59,158 nucleotides of DNA from Ectocarpus siliculosus (lineage: Eukaryota; Sar; Phaeophyceae; Ectocarpales; Ectocarpaceae), in assembly GCA_000310025.1 (NCBI GenBank), contig FN649757.1, positions 632,955-692,112 on the forward strand, read 5' to 3'. The notes beneath the pieces were generated by a model. The model saw only the letters and a program-made list of their open reading frames with translations, made no database searches and was not told the DNA's origin. The translations under genes and the position numbers were made by a program. How positions within the stretch are numbered: the stretch's first letter is position 1; every line of letters begins with the position of its first letter. Below, one piece after another: positions 24,030 through 37,520 of the stretch.

Positions 24030-26283
24030 TGACCAAGGGTCCTCACGTGCGTTGAACACAGCGGAGCCTAGGATGACGACGGTGCGGAAAATAGGCAATT
24101 TGAGTGCTGTGTCCCCAAAGTGTCTCCATTAGGTCTTCCACTACTAGGAGGGTTAAGTGGCTCTTGAGGTTCGCGTTGCGGCTCAAGGTTCTTTGTGTCA
24201 TGTGTGGTGCGGACACACCGGAGTTAATTGGCCTCTCGCGAGATGCTCCTAGCGAAGAACAAGGTATGCGGTGTGTAATGTGGCTGCTGCTGCTGCGCGT
24301 AGCTAGCTGGTGTCGCTCACGCTTGGTTGGTCATTCGAAGCTTCGGAGAGATAGATAGATGTGCTCATATGCCTGCCCAAAACTACCCGCATACTGCATA
24401 GAATTCTTCGGGATGAGGGGGATTCTAGGCATTGACGGACGTGATGAGCTAACGATGACACAAACGCATTGCTGACTTTCGCAACCAACAAATTGTGCAT
24501 CCGTCATACACCCACCTTCTGTCAAATACGTGTAGGGTCAGCAAGAAAGGCAAGTAAGTGCCGAGTGTTACACACGTCCCAACGATATTACGGGGACCCG
24601 CGAGCGATCTGCTTCACAACGTACAGACAAAATGCTCACGCGGGCAGGCACACCGAGGCAAAGTACGTAATATGGTCGAACAACCCGCAGTCAGTTAGTT
24701 CTTGCCAGACCTGACCGGACCACATGACATGTTTGCACAGACTACTGCTTAACTAACCTCGGTGGTCGACAACATATCCTACAACCGAGCCGTACGCGCC
24801 AAGGAGCGGTGCGTTCGCTAACCGGCGTTCGTTACAGTCGAACGGTCGCGGTGGCACGTGATCAGCCGTTACGACCATGGCGAAGCAAACAAGCCGAATT
24901 TTTTTACTTCGAAGCACACGATACCATTGTTTTCTTACGAATGAATAACACAACAAATCCATCTCTTCGACAAGGGCGTTTGTGAACGGGTCTTTGATTT
25001 TGGTCTTGGAAGTTGGGAGCAAGTTCGAAATAGCTATCTGGATTTTATTTCAAAACTGCTTGCCAAGACCGGATTGCCTCTGCTGTTTATTTGGACGTTT
25101 TTCAATTGTAACTTGCATAATGTGACGTCACCAACGTGGCCGTTTACCCTTATTGTTCTGCTCATGACGCCCAGACATACACCGAGAAACTCACGTGTCC
25201 CCCGTGATGCGCAGCACCACCAGACTACTCTACGCTGTCAGACCTTCTTCCATAAGCCATCGAACTGGAGATCTCTATGGCTGCACGCTTGCTATAGTTG
25301 GCTAGTCTACCGCGCGCAAAGAATACGAAAGAGGCACCACACACAGCTGCATTCCACGCCCTTTGCTTGCATGTGGCTCCTATGACAAATAGCTGTGGGC
25401 ACACGCCCCACACAACACTCAGATCACCCGGATGCAAATTCTGATCGCCACGGAACATTTTGGATGCGTATCTACTCTGAGCTGTTGTCTCTGAAATTTG
25501 TTTGCCTCGTAGGCTGGCCCTGAGAGGCGTAGGTGCTGCGCAACGCGTGAGCTTTTTCCTTCCGAGGGGTGTTGTTTGTTGTTTGTTATTTGTCTGTCGT
25601 GTGTGAAAAATTCAACCGCCATCACCACAGGGAGAGCGTGGTATTGTGAGGTGCTGTCCAACGAGCAGCACTTACGTGCGCAAACGAAGCTCCTTTCACC
25701 CTCCACTTGCCAATCTGTTTTTGCCACGTGTTCGGGTTCCTCTGGCGAACACACAAGGTTTTTTGTGTCGTTTGCAGAGTCCTCATGGAGCACACACGGA
25801 GTATCACACGGGGCGCAATTGGACTCGAAAGATAAAAATAAATGGTGCAATTGCACCACGTTCGCAGCATGCATGTGCACCGGGTCTGGCGTGCAGTGAC
25901 GGTTGTCTAACTGCCTTGCGGTACTGCAGTAGTGGTTCGCCATGGTATCGTGTCTAGCGGCGAAGGTGTTAAGTGTGTAGCCACCTTCACGGGATATATA
26001 TGTCGGGAGGACGTTGGCAGCATCTCGGGGAGTGTTGGCCGAAATGGAATCCCGCCACTTGAAAGACAAAACTGAGAAACGGAGCAAGAAAGAAACGGAT
26101 CTTTTCTCGGGTCTTTGGGGGCAATTCGCGTAAGCAACAGACCAGATCCCTAGAGATCCATCGGGGTTCGGTGCTCGGCGGGATAAAAAAGACCAAAACA
26201 AAACCAGAATTTGATCTTCGCATACACGGTACACAGATATAAGAATTCGTGGTAGGTTAGCAATCGTGTTGTACGGTAACCAG
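24030..26283. other. Distal intron 1 of the pseudogene; no gene recognised
   Basis: This stretch has no recognised gene. Bases 24,740-25,030 resemble 13,790-13,930 of gene 1 intron 1 in inverse orientation, sharing CCGTACGG/GGTTGTCG-type blocks, which fits paralogous intron sequence. A 342-codon open frame lies on the minus strand (25,419-26,447) and runs across exon 2 of the pseudogene in antisense. It shows no domain that I know and is treated as a finding, not a gene. Confidence 0.5.
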
Positions 26284-29200
26284 CTACACCCGTGGCCATT
26301 GTGCCCTGCGCCTACAGAAAGCGAAGAGTTCATATCTGTACGCCCTACAGAAGAAAACGGGGGGCGTCTTTGGAGGCAGCAGGAGCAACGCAGCTTGGCA
26401 CCGGACATGGTGAATCCAAAGACATCGTTCTCAAGAGGTGAAAACACTCAACGCAAGCAGAGTAATCGTTTGCCTTTGCAAATGAAACGAGGGTATTGTA
26501 TGCAATGAACAGCAGTCTTGTTGGTGGAAGTAGAAAAAAGATGAAATCCCCGCCCCCGTGCTGCAACAAGCATGCTGATCAGGATTAAAACACAGGAGAT
26601 CATCACCTAGATGCCTGCCGATGTCAAGTTAGACCTATGAAGCTGTTGATACTCCTGCTGAACCTGCCAGCCCTCGTTAGTTGTGGGCAGTATCTGGCAT
26701 GACTGCGAATATGGTGGTCGTCTAGAATTCGTTGGGTTTATTGATTCGCAATTGTGAAGGCTGCACGTGGACTACACGGATCTCGGCTGGGAGCAACTGC
26801 AGGAACAAAACACTCTTGGGGTCAGCCCGGCGAGACAATCTGGAGCACGCAAATCTGTTGACCACAACAGATAAATGCCCCCAACGGAGGTGGAGAACAG
26901 CAGGGTGTCGAGCGGCGGCCTCCAACTGCTGTGGCCCTACGGTGGCGTCCATGGTCACACCTTGGCCCTGAAAACCAACCAATTCATCGTTCTTGTTGTC
27001 GATTATGGGCGAACAATCACCGAGTGCTGTCAACCAGAGGTTGGAATACGGCATGCAATCTGCAGTGTTGAGCGCGATTCCCTTGACCCTCGACTATGGG
27101 TGTGGATTTAGGGTGTGGCAGCAGCAACACCAGCGCGTGCACGTGTAGGTTGGCCTGTGGGCCCCAAACGACACAGAAATCGAGGAATTCGGTTCATCAC
27201 CGTTATCCAGGATTATTTGCACATGTACCTATCCCGCGGAATGATTGCTCCGACCGCATGTATTCCTCTCGAACGGAGTTTCAATTGTTTTTGTGAGCAA
27301 CAGCGAGCAAAAGGCAAGACACCCAGAGCGTCCTTCCACAACAAGTTTGGGTGAGACAAGGGGGCGCGACCGAAGTCCGCGAAAGCCCTCCTTACTTTTG
27401 GGCGATTTCTCTCATTCGGTGGTCATGAACGTAGAACTGCCAGATGTGCCACGTTTGTTGGTGTACAGTTTTTCATGCCGATTGGGCGAAGATTCTTGGT
27501 ACTTTCTCAAGGGTGTTGGTCCCTTACCATTGCTGGGAGTCAGCGTCCTGAGCTCGTACATGAAGGAGAATCTCCATCCCATATTGACGTTCTGCTCCGG
27601 CCCAAAGAGAACATCCTCACAGAGAACGAATCATCCTGTCGTTGTCTCTTGGGAACAGGTACAGGTTCAGCGCTTCTCCGGCGACCGGCCTGGTGGGAAT
27701 GCAGGAGAACGTGTTTCTTAACAACTTCTTCGGCTCGGTTGGTTTTCTTCCGCTCGCAACCCGAAGGTATTCGACCGGCTCCTTCTACCGTATGTTGAGG
27801 AACGTCGATTTCTCTACTGTGTGCCGAACTTCATGCAATTGTGGTGTTTGGATTCGAACGGCATTTAGGGTTTGATTCGGTTGTGGGCCTGGGACAATGG
27901 TTGTAGTCTATGAATATTGTACAAACGACACAACGACCGATCGGATGGCCCGCCAATGGAGAAAACTCCTGGGGCAGTTGTTTCGGGATGAGTCGCGGAA
28001 TGTAGTGGAGTACACGCGCTGAGACCGCAGAATGTGCAGCAAACGAACCCGGTGAGGTTGTGTGCACGAACGGGCTGGAGAATGTACTACGTGGTATGTA
28101 GGTGGTAAGTGCTCCTGCGCCGTTGGCGTTTCCCCAACGCTTGTCTTGGAATCGCTCCAGACGCCCTTTCCCCCATCCTTTTTCGATGTCAGTTGGGCGA
28201 CCCCGAACTCTTAGTCGGGGCTTTCCGAGTCACCGCCCACGACCAATATCTGTCATGATGACTCCCGTACGTGACCGTGGTGTGTAACCCCTTCTCTAAA
28301 GCCCTGCGGTGGAAGGTGGTGGGGTGATTGATGCACGCACTCTCTCGCCGCGTCCCTCACTACGTGTCGTCTCCTTCACGGGCATCGTATTTTACGGCAG
28401 AGATGTGCGCGGAGTGATGGTAGCACTCATGATGTCGCCTACCCGGCAGCAAGCAACGGCCACGCGAGACTGCGACGTCGAAAACGAGTTTGACACCGTC
28501 GTATCGGAAGACAAAGTCGGCAATACCTGGGAAGGAGACGACCTCACGAAGACCTGCACGTTTTGGTGTGCCGTTGCTATCGGGGCACTCGCTAAGGGCC
28601 ATCCTATCGAGTCTGTAAGTGATGGTGTGCTGGCAATGTTGTCAATCAATCTGAATCGTTTGAGTTGATCGTGGAGGCCCAGCCCGCACACTTTAAAGCC
28701 CAGCGCCCTCCGCAGCTAAAAGAAGAAATGGGAGTGATGGTTTTCCCTGGCAAATTCTGAAACCCTCAACGTTCGCCCGAACAGGTAGGTTTGTCACAGA
28801 AAAACAGAAAAACCAGTTCGGCTTGGCGCAGATGTTTTTTCGCCCTCCGAACTTGAACTACAAAGAAAGATGATGTTTTTTGCTCTCTCATTCTGAAAAC
28901 CTCATCGGTTGTCCGAATACCTTCGTTACGGAAAGACCTGTTCGAGTTGAGTTGACGCCGCTGTTTTTCGCCCTATTTGGGAACCTTTCGTCTGTGGGGC
29001 ACACTTCGCCAATCGACTCCAATTTGGCGATCATGGAGCAACCGAGGGTAGACAGAGCTATAATAGGAACGCAGTTAACGTACACCTACCCTCGCACGGG
29101 GGGGTGCCATGCTTGCAAACATGCAACCCTCCCGAAAAGCGGACTTCAACACAGCTGGTTGTTCGCTGGCAACGCGGAGTTGAATGTTAAATGTTCTGAA

Positions 29201-32200
29201 GGTAATTCCTGGCCGAAATTTCACGTCCTGAAAACGACGGTCGTGGGGTATGGCTACCGGCAACGCGGTTGGGGGGCTACAGTCCTTGGTACCCCTCTGG
29301 CCTGCGTGCTTCACGTGAACAGTATTCAAAGTTGTGACGAAGGATTCACGATTCTTGCGCGACAATGGCTGCTGTACCTTGGTCCGGGTAGCATGACTTC
29401 AGGGATGCCCTAGAGGGTAACGATATGTTTGGAAATCCGTTATGAAGACACCTCGTCGAAGGACAGTGGAATATGATGTTCACGCCTTTCTGCGGATTTT
29501 TCTCAAGTTGTTCCTCACGTATGCAAGCAAGTCCGGAACATTTACGGATCGTCCCCTGCAGCAGTAGATCCTTCTGCAGGTACCTATGGCGATTGACATG
29601 CCCTTGTCCCCCACTTGTATCTGAAGACGGCCAGCTACTTCCAGCTGGCCCGACAAACTTCGGACTGGCAAAGTGAGCTACGTGGCATGGCGAGCAGATA
29701 TTTCACGACAAGGTTCATGGTTTGGCCAGCTTCTTGATGGCTCAGAGTATGTGCCCGTCCGTTTCTGGGTTGTGACCAAGTGCATGAAGTAGTGTTTTCC
29801 CCACGCCAGCCTCGTAGGTTGAATAGAGCTTGCGTCGCTCAAAGTACCGCGCTTGTAGCTGTCGATCATTTCCCGTTCACGTTTGTTTTCAGGGCATGGA
29901 CGATACTGGCGTACCTGCACGGCTTCGTAGGAGACATGGTGAGCCGTGTTTCTTCGAACGTGCAGTTGAACTATTGTAGCCGAATCTGTGCGAAACTCTT
30001 ACGAATCACGTTGCCCACGGCACATTGTACCTGCGGCAGGGAGTCTTAGTCGTACAGCTTCACGCTCTAAGTGCGTCGCAAATTTTGAGCCCAACCGTGG
30101 CTTCATGCGTGTTGACCTCTCCCCACCTGCCAACCTGCTCATCACCCAGGATGGTTTTTACGAGTATCTGACACTCTCGGACAACTTCGTACGTGACTCC
30201 GAACAGAGAGGGTCGCTAGATTCGCTCCCAGTGGTGAGAAACGCTGGGTGGGTGGGACTTGTCAGCGGGGGGCAAATTTGTCTCTGCTCGCTCATGCACG
30301 AACGGATGCCTGAGTGAACCGTCGGGCCAAGCGTTCTTGCCAATACGTGCAGTCAATCTTGTACCTTGAACGGCCCGGTTAAATAGTTTGTGAGATGACC
30401 AAACGGCTGCTGTTGGCCGTGACGTTTCTTATTCTCGCCAGGGGTTCTCCGAGGTTGTCAAGCACGGAGAAACGGTCAAGCTCTTCACTGGGGCTGTAGA
30501 AGAGGAAGAGGTCGAGTCGATCCTCGCCCAAGAAATTTCATTTCCGAAGGTATATTGAATGTCAAGCCTTGCGAATTCCCAATTCCAGCTGATTGCATTG
30601 CAACATTGATCGGGCTTACAGCAGTAGTGTGGCGCAACTCGTGGGAAAGCCAATTACTGTTTGAAAGCACAAGGTACTGCTGTGTAGGGACCGATGCCCA
30701 CCACTGCCTGGTGCTGGCTGGACCTCTCCGCGTTTGGCGCATCGAGGCAGAGGGTGCCGCGGTATGACCAAGTTCACCAAAAACGTCCTGCGTACTCTTG
30801 CCCTACTGCGTGTGTTCTCTCCACCTTTCGCACATCTCAGATAAGGGTAGTTGCACCCGAGGCGCACATCTGTCGATACCTGAAGCAATATCAAAGGGCG
30901 ACTGAATTGAGCGTCCAACAAGCTGTACGCAAGACGGGGGGTACAACTCAAGTTGGCGCGCATGATGCGGAGCTCACCGACGATGGTGTTGTGAAGGGGT
31001 CGAAGGCGGCGATGAAATGGGCGGAACTTGTTCCTCCGGCAGCGTTCCCAAGTGTTCTGAGACGGGTTATTCGGACTGGGATCAGATGCCGATGCCAGTG
31101 TTCCGCCTTGAAGACGCGGCGGAGAGGTGAGAATCTTCTGGGTTGAAAATTGTCTAGCTTGAGGCGTGCACTTAATTTTTTTCTCTTCCATCGAAACCAC
31201 ACGCGCCGACCTCTCGCACACGGTATGGCATGGTGCACCTTCACCCCACCCACATCGGCATGCGCTTATCCTTGACTTCCAGCCTACGGCCATCGCAACC
31301 GTTCCCCCCCGCGCTCTGTTTGTCGACCTATCCCGGGTATTGGACCGCGGAACCCAACCGCGGATGGAGACAGAACTAGTATTCGCGCGGGTTTTGGTGG
31401 CCTCATCATCAACGGGTGAGAACAAGCATTTGTCCCATTATTGATTGTTGAACTTGAAATGTACTTCGTGTGTCCACGGGCCTCTACCGTCTTACAACGT
31501 GGACCAGTTCTGAAGCCAAAGATGTGGATGCAGCTAGGGGTGTACTCTTGCGGAAACGGATGTGTTGGGTCGCTTGGAGTGTCTTTGGCAGTGGCCATCA
31601 CACCACGTGAGGATAACAATTAAACCGTACAGCCGCCGATGGAATGAAGGCTTGCAACTGAAACCTGTCCAACTGATGATAGAACGTATTTCCCTTGTTT
31701 CTGAACTGAGCCATTCCCGCATCACGCAGGATCCTGTTCTTTGATCGCGCACTAAAGGGGGATTTCAAGGGCGCACTGGAAAGAATAGGATGATGTGTGG
31801 ACATCTTCGAGGTGTTCCCTGGACTTGCTCGCTTCGGGGTGGCGTGAGTAACATCCCTATCGTTCTCCCTGTATGTATCTTATGTGCCTGGCTCACACGC
31901 TGCAAATGCATACTGTTAACTCTGTGCATGTTTGGGCAGCGAGGGAACAGCGAAACGCAGTATTTTGACGTTCTGTGACTACTGAATTATATACCCTTCA
32001 CGCTTCCCTCGCTACCTGAGTATATTTCCTCTACAACGAACACAGGGCTCTTACTTTCGCGTTGGACGCCCGAAAAAATGTGCAGAGGGTTGTGACCTAT
32101 TCGTTTGCCCCCACCCTTGATCTGCCCTTTCGCCCTCTTTTCATCGCGGAAAGAAAACACATTGCACATATTATGTTGTCGATGGCTGCAAGCATGGATG

Positions 32201-33929
32201 ACCCTAGGGATGGTGGGCTGTACGATCGGCTCCGGAACGCTTGCAATCTCACGCGGCCCCCAGGCTCGTTGGCGTTTCCACCATTGGACGAATGGCAAGG
32301 GATATCAGCGTTTTGTGACAATTACGCTTGCAGGTTTGTTCAGCTTGAGACGCGGCGGTGTGCATACTCTACATGAAACTGAGTCATTTCGAGGTGGTGC
32401 ATCGTTGTAACTTTGGGTCCTCCCGGAAAGGGGGGGGCTGTGGTTCATGCACAACAACTTGTCAGTTAGTTCCTCAACAAGCACCAAGGTGCACATTTCT
32501 CGGGGTAGGAGTGCTTGTTCCGCAATCCGAAAACACCGGCAAAGGCCCTGTCTCCAGACGTAGATCGCTTTTGATGAACGTTTTATGTTTTTCTTCGTTG
32601 TCTGTTTTGTCTTGAATATGGGGTAAACCTTGACGGCTTCCGTTTGGGTGGTGTTTGCCGATTTCGAGCATCTCAACGGATTTGAATAGATGTCGGCATT
32701 TGGCTTGGAGTTTTTTTGTTTACATTCGAAATTTGATGGAGTTATCAAACAATAACCGGATCTGGGAGGCCATCTTGTTTGCGTTCGTATACGGGTTCCA
32801 ACAGCACGCATTTCAAATAGAGTGCGGCAAGTGATTTCTCTCATCAATCCCCGCACGCCTGTGTGTTGTTTTTCCAAGTAATAATATTTTTCGTGAGAGA
32901 TATCCAACTTTTTGCGAAAGCACACGTGACAGAACACATAAAACCGGATCGGCTACCACACACAAACCCGCGCGCATACACACACTGCTGAGGTTGCCTA
33001 GAACGCCAATAGCATAATGGTTCTCATTTTTAGCCGAACGCCGCGAACCAGCGCGCTTCATGCGCCCCAGCGGAGCCGCAGCACACGTTTTTCTGCATAT
33101 GTACAAGTGATATGCATGGGGGGGAATTCAGATGGGGCTCCGTGGTGGTGTGGGGGCCGTGAGGTGGGTAGTGGTGACACAGGGTTTCGTGCATCAGTTC
33201 TGCCACAACATGTCGTATTTTCTCGAAACGACCAAACAAGAACTCTGCAGCTACCGACGTGCAGCTCGACAAGGCGATCGCGAGTATCGTTGTTTCACCT
33301 CAATTATTTGCTTTATTTAGTCATGGCGAAAACGTGAAGGACATCCTGTTGTGCATGGGCCATGCTGTAGCTCAATACACCACCATATTCCCCGATGCCT
33401 GCCTGCATCCATTACAATGGTCAGGTCGACTGAAGCCCTTCTCTCTGGACAAAACGTAGACCTACTGTCCCTGCAAGCCTCCGAAGCCATCAAGACGATC
33501 AGAGATGAGAACCCAGACAGCATTAGCACTCTGAAGGGACGCCAAGCCTCTTCGACTACACCGAGTGCTTTGAGCACCCCTTCTGCAATCGACACAGTTC
33601 CGGCAGTGGTGGGAGAAGCTTCACCACCAGGATGCGATGGAGCCATGGACACCCTGTCTGAAGACGACGTCTTTCAGTCAGAAGCTACAGCATCCCCGTG
33701 TCGAGTTGAAACGATCGGTGGTGCTGAGAGCCCTCCTCCCAGCGATGAAGGTGTACAGTGCGAAGAATGTTTCCCTTACTCATCTGCTCAAGCCGCAGAG
33801 GTTTCACTCTCTTTGAGTCATCCCTCAAACGCGATTGATGAAGATGCACAGGACCACGTCATTGCGGCGGAAGACTGGTTCGACGTGATCAACGCAATGG
33901 GCGCTGCTGACACGAACAACGGGACCTAG

Positions 33930-35340
33930 GGTTGACCCTGTGTTGTCAAAGACGGACCCGCGTACCAAAGGGTCGATTCCCTGCCCCACCCCGGTAAGGC
34001 GTTGGTAAGGCGGGGTTATGCGGATACTTGTTCTGGAGAGAGGGCGTTGTCACAAGCATCCTCGCATGCAACCCAGTATCCTACGTATGTTGCCATTCGA
34101 TACCTTCCTTTACATTCTTGCGCCGAGCTGGAATGTTGGGCTCACTAACCGTGGTTTGAGCCCCACTGAACCTTGGGTGTACCCGCTCGCTGCGGCCGCG
34201 CCTTCTTCGACCCCGCCTATTCAAAGTTAGAGTACGCTTAATCTTGGTTGTACCCGTTGTGATCCCCATGGTGGTGATCGTCATTATGGTCCCTCGTGGG
34301 TACCCATGGGCTACATGACCCATGGGTACCCATGGGCACGAATTACGATAGTATATATGATTGGATGAGAGTTAGTGGTCCTCGTCCGCCCAGACCCCAT
34401 CGTAGACGAATCTATGTGCAGTTTAGATGGGGTGTTCCTTGTCCGCATGTATACCGATTGCTGAAGGCATGTGCGTTGTTCGGTAAATCTGTATTCTAGA
34501 GAGTTTCACCGCACAAGGCGCGAGGAAGCTCAAGATGTCCGATGGAAGATGAAATACACCGGGCGTCGCGCATACTGGAATTGTGGTGTGTTTTCTTTTA
34601 CTTGATTGCGCCCAGAGGACGAGCACGGGGAAACAATTTTGTTTGTGTCATTTGGTGTTCGTTCCATTTGCTGTGTTCTTCATGGTGCAGAGGTTCGTTG
34701 ATTTTTGTTCGTGGACCACTAGAAAGGGGGTGATAGGCATGGGCCATAGGCCCCCTGCGATGTGCACCTGCTGTTGTGCTTCTTGTAGTATGTATGTTTT
34801 TTGCGAAGCACCGGAAAGAGCTGCATTCGCTTGAGTTCTTCACGATTGACGTTGGTGGTGTGAACCCGTGTCGCCACCTCTCTCTTGTGTCCGTAGATAA
34901 TGTATGGCGTGATGTGTCGTGCTCAATTTTACAGAATGCATGGGAGAGAGTCTGGCAGAGGGCATGCAAATCGTTACTATCGTTATAAGTTTAGTTCTTT
35001 GATGTGTGTGGTGGAAGCACGCCCCCTATGCTGTGCTGTGGGTATAGGGCTGTTGCGGATTGACACGTCAACCTATAGAGAGAAACTAGTGAAACGATTA
35101 TGCCTGAACTCTTCGCCGTGTCCGCTGGCATGGCTCTGTTGGTTCCAAACGCAACCGCAAACCACTTGAGAACGCTCCATAGGGATGCTAAACTGTTTGG
35201 CGCATATACGTACTACAGTATTTTTGCATCATAGAGCCGCACAGCGTGCTATCCTTCTGCCATGAACAACGCTGCTAGCAAGCGAGTGGGTGCCCGTCCT
35301 AGATGATGAATTTTCGGGGCTGTCTTCGTTTAATTTCTGC
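33930..35340. other. Intergenic region downstream of the pseudogene; nothing recognised
   Basis: No coding sequence, RNA gene or element can be supported. Around 34,290-34,335 the palindromic phrase GGGTACCCATGGG occurs several times in direct and inverted form and could make a small hairpin. Short open frames here show no family features. Confidence 0.5.
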
Positions 35341-35639
35341 GCGGTAATTACTGTTTCCCGTGGCCCCAGGAAAAATGAGAATTACCATTAGTAACGCCCA
35401 AATGAACGAACAAATTGAGTTTTCCCATTACCGTACAGAAAATTACCGCGAAAACCCGCAATTAATTCCCGTGCTTCCGAGTTACCGCAGAGTACATCAC
35501 CATAAGAACAGTAAGACCCCGTCTATCGCACAGAAACACCAAGTGGATTCCTGTTGTTTTGATGTCGAGTACCTCGGTTGATGCAGCCATCGCGTTGCGT
35601 GTCTGCTAATGGATCAACAACAGTTGTATCAGTTAGAAA

Positions 35640-36154
35640 TTCCGTGACGTTCCATTCATATTCCGCGTGGACGGCTGAGATCTTCGGTAGCACACGAAGC
35701 CTTTTGCAAGGAGAATTTCGACGATGAAACAGCCTTGCTTCGCCTGAAGGAATATCACACCAACAGGAATCGGAGGCGGTTTGCCTTCAAGCTGGCTCGT
35801 TTTCTGTCAGTACGAACTCGTGATGTTATTAAACGTCGTGGACTGCTGATTGACCAATTCCCACCACGGCGGATAGGTTGGAATCGCAGTAGTAGTTCAG
35901 ACTATGATGATGGCAATGGGGGGAATTCATTTGGTAGCGACGAAGGAGGAGGAGAGGGAACGGAAGGACGAAGGGACGGCCAAAACAACAACGATGCAGG
36001 AGGGAATCATGGAGTGAGTGTGGAAGAGACCAAGAGTTTCGAGCCAGACGACCTTGCCCACAACCAGCGACGCAGGAGGACTAGAAGCGAAGAACTGCCC
36101 AAGAATAACTGTAAAAGAGGCGATGAGAGTTATGGTGGTGGAAGCACTCCATAA
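35640..36154 (+). CDS. Unrecognised basic/acidic ORF, likely transposon-associated
   Basis: A frame open from about 35,650 to a stop at 36,154 reads through VAHEAFCKENFDDETALLRL, then a basic segment (RNRRRFAFKLARFLSVRTRD, VIKRRGLLI), then a Ser/Asp/Gly/Asn-rich acidic stretch and an Arg-rich segment (NQRRRRTRSEELPKNN). No clear start codon is seen. Sequence from about 35,900 to 36,345, including the 3' flank (TGCAGTTCTC, TGAGACTGGCGTCTTT), resembles 6,650-7,080 inside the TA-flanked transposon, which links it to mobile DNA. I do not recognise the family; basic-then-acidic composition would fit a nucleic-acid-binding protein but is not proof. Confidence 0.3.
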
Positions 36155-36711
36155 CGAACTCGAGTGCAAGGTAGCAGCCTTGGTACACGTGCAGTTCTCT
36201 TCTGTTGCTAACGTTTGTTTTTGTCTCTTTCACCCTGAGAATAGTTTAGCCTCCCCCATGCCGCTCCCTCACGGGTCCCAGTTATTATTATGTTTGTTTA
36301 CTGACGCACTGAGACTGGCGTCTTTTCTTTTGTGAGCCGGTTAGCGCGGTCGATGTCGTCAATAATCAAAACATACACACACAGACAGACAGGCGCTTAG
36401 CGGCGCGGTCGATGCTACTAGTAAAGACACACACACAAAGAAAGACAGCCGACAGACGCAGCACAGGAAAGAGGGTACACGTTCTGCTGCAGACAGACAG
36501 ACCCGAACGCGAAGATATGATGTCGATGATCGCAACGTATTCCGCTAAGTAAGCGGGTGCGCCAGACAGACAAGAGAAAGAATTTGTCCCGACGTCGTGA
36601 GGGCGGTACACGTCACATATCTATGGATGTAAGTTGTTTTTTCTTGCGGTGTGCTTCCTGTTGTCAGGCCATTTCTTACGGTTCTTTTTTGGAGCTGTCT
36701 TTTTTCTTTTT

Positions 36712-37157
36712 TTGTGGAGACCACCTTGATAAAGGTACAATCTCCCCAACGTCTGTCGAGGACGAAACCCTCTTTTCCACAATGGCGTCGACGAAGAGAT
36801 CATCTGTGGTGAAGTTAAGCGGCGTTCGGTCAGGCTAATACTACGGTGGGGGACCCCCCGTATCACAGCCACCACACACGTTCGTAACACACACACACAC
36901 AGTACTCGAACTCGAAACTTCTGACAACGCGTGGCGGAAGTGGTGCATGCAGCACCCGCACACACGCACAGAAGATTGTTGGAAAAAAGGTGGTTCTACT
37001 CGCCGCCAGCCGGTCGGGTTCTGGTTACCCCAAGAAGACTTCTCTTGCCTAGCAAACAAGAAGAAGTCTCGAAAAAGGGGGGGGTAATGTGGAGACCACC
37101 TTGATAAAGGTACAATCTCCCCAACGTTTGTCGAGGACGAAACCCTCTTTTCCACAT
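36712..37157 (+). mobile_element. TRIM-like miniature LTR retrotransposon
   Basis: Two 69-bp direct repeats (36,713-36,781 and 37,088-37,157) differ by about one base. Each begins TGTGGA and ends TCCACA, so each starts with TG, ends with CA and has short inverted tips. One base after the left repeat is TGGCGTCGACGAAG, a TGG-starting stretch where a tRNA primer-binding site is expected. Just before the right repeat is a purine run (GAAAAAGG followed by G residues), a typical polypurine tract. The ~300 bp interior has no coding capacity but holds an (AC)n tract. A flanking duplication is not clear (TTTT against TTAT). Layout and size fit a terminal-repeat retrotransposon in miniature. Confidence 0.65.
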
Positions 37158-37329
37158 TATTTTCCGTTTTTTCGGGCTCTCACAGAACGTATTTTCCAAT
37201 TGTTCAGGCCCTCTCACAATCATCGTTTGACCCTTTTCTCACTTCGATTCAATTTCGTTCCACTCACCTTCTCTCCCACGCACCTTCTCGGCGTTTGGTT
37301 GTCTCTCGCCCTGTCACTGTCTCCGTCTG

Positions 37330-37520
<191 letters not shown>

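Larger units (their letters stand above)
17763..33929 (+). pseudogene. Zn2Cys6 transcription factor pseudogene, 12-exon skeleton with multiple lesions
   Basis: Exon equivalents: 17763-17843, 26284-26437, 27659-27766, 28401-28614, 29627-29672, 29893-29938, 30150-30233, 30442-30549, 30841-31126, 31730-31843, 32193-32333, 33425-33929. Splice sites match the two intact paralogues. Lesions: (1) exon 1 keeps CERCSSQKKKCDGETPC but is 7 bases longer, so the ATG is out of frame and a TGA lies just before the cluster; (2) exon 2 has lost the fifth cysteine and is shifted in frame; (3) exon 5 is 46 instead of 74 bases; (4) exon 9 is one base short (286) relative to the frame of the intact copies, shifting the frame before LEDAAER; (5) exon 10 has an in-frame TGA where the paralogues encode Arg-Cys. 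Exons 3, 4, 6, 7, 8, 11 and 12 are still open. Exon 12 encodes an S/T-rich tail ending AAEDWFDVINAM. Intron 1 is 8.4 kb and holds a satellite. A rare read-through product is conceivable, but a functional zinc cluster is not. Confidence 0.8.
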
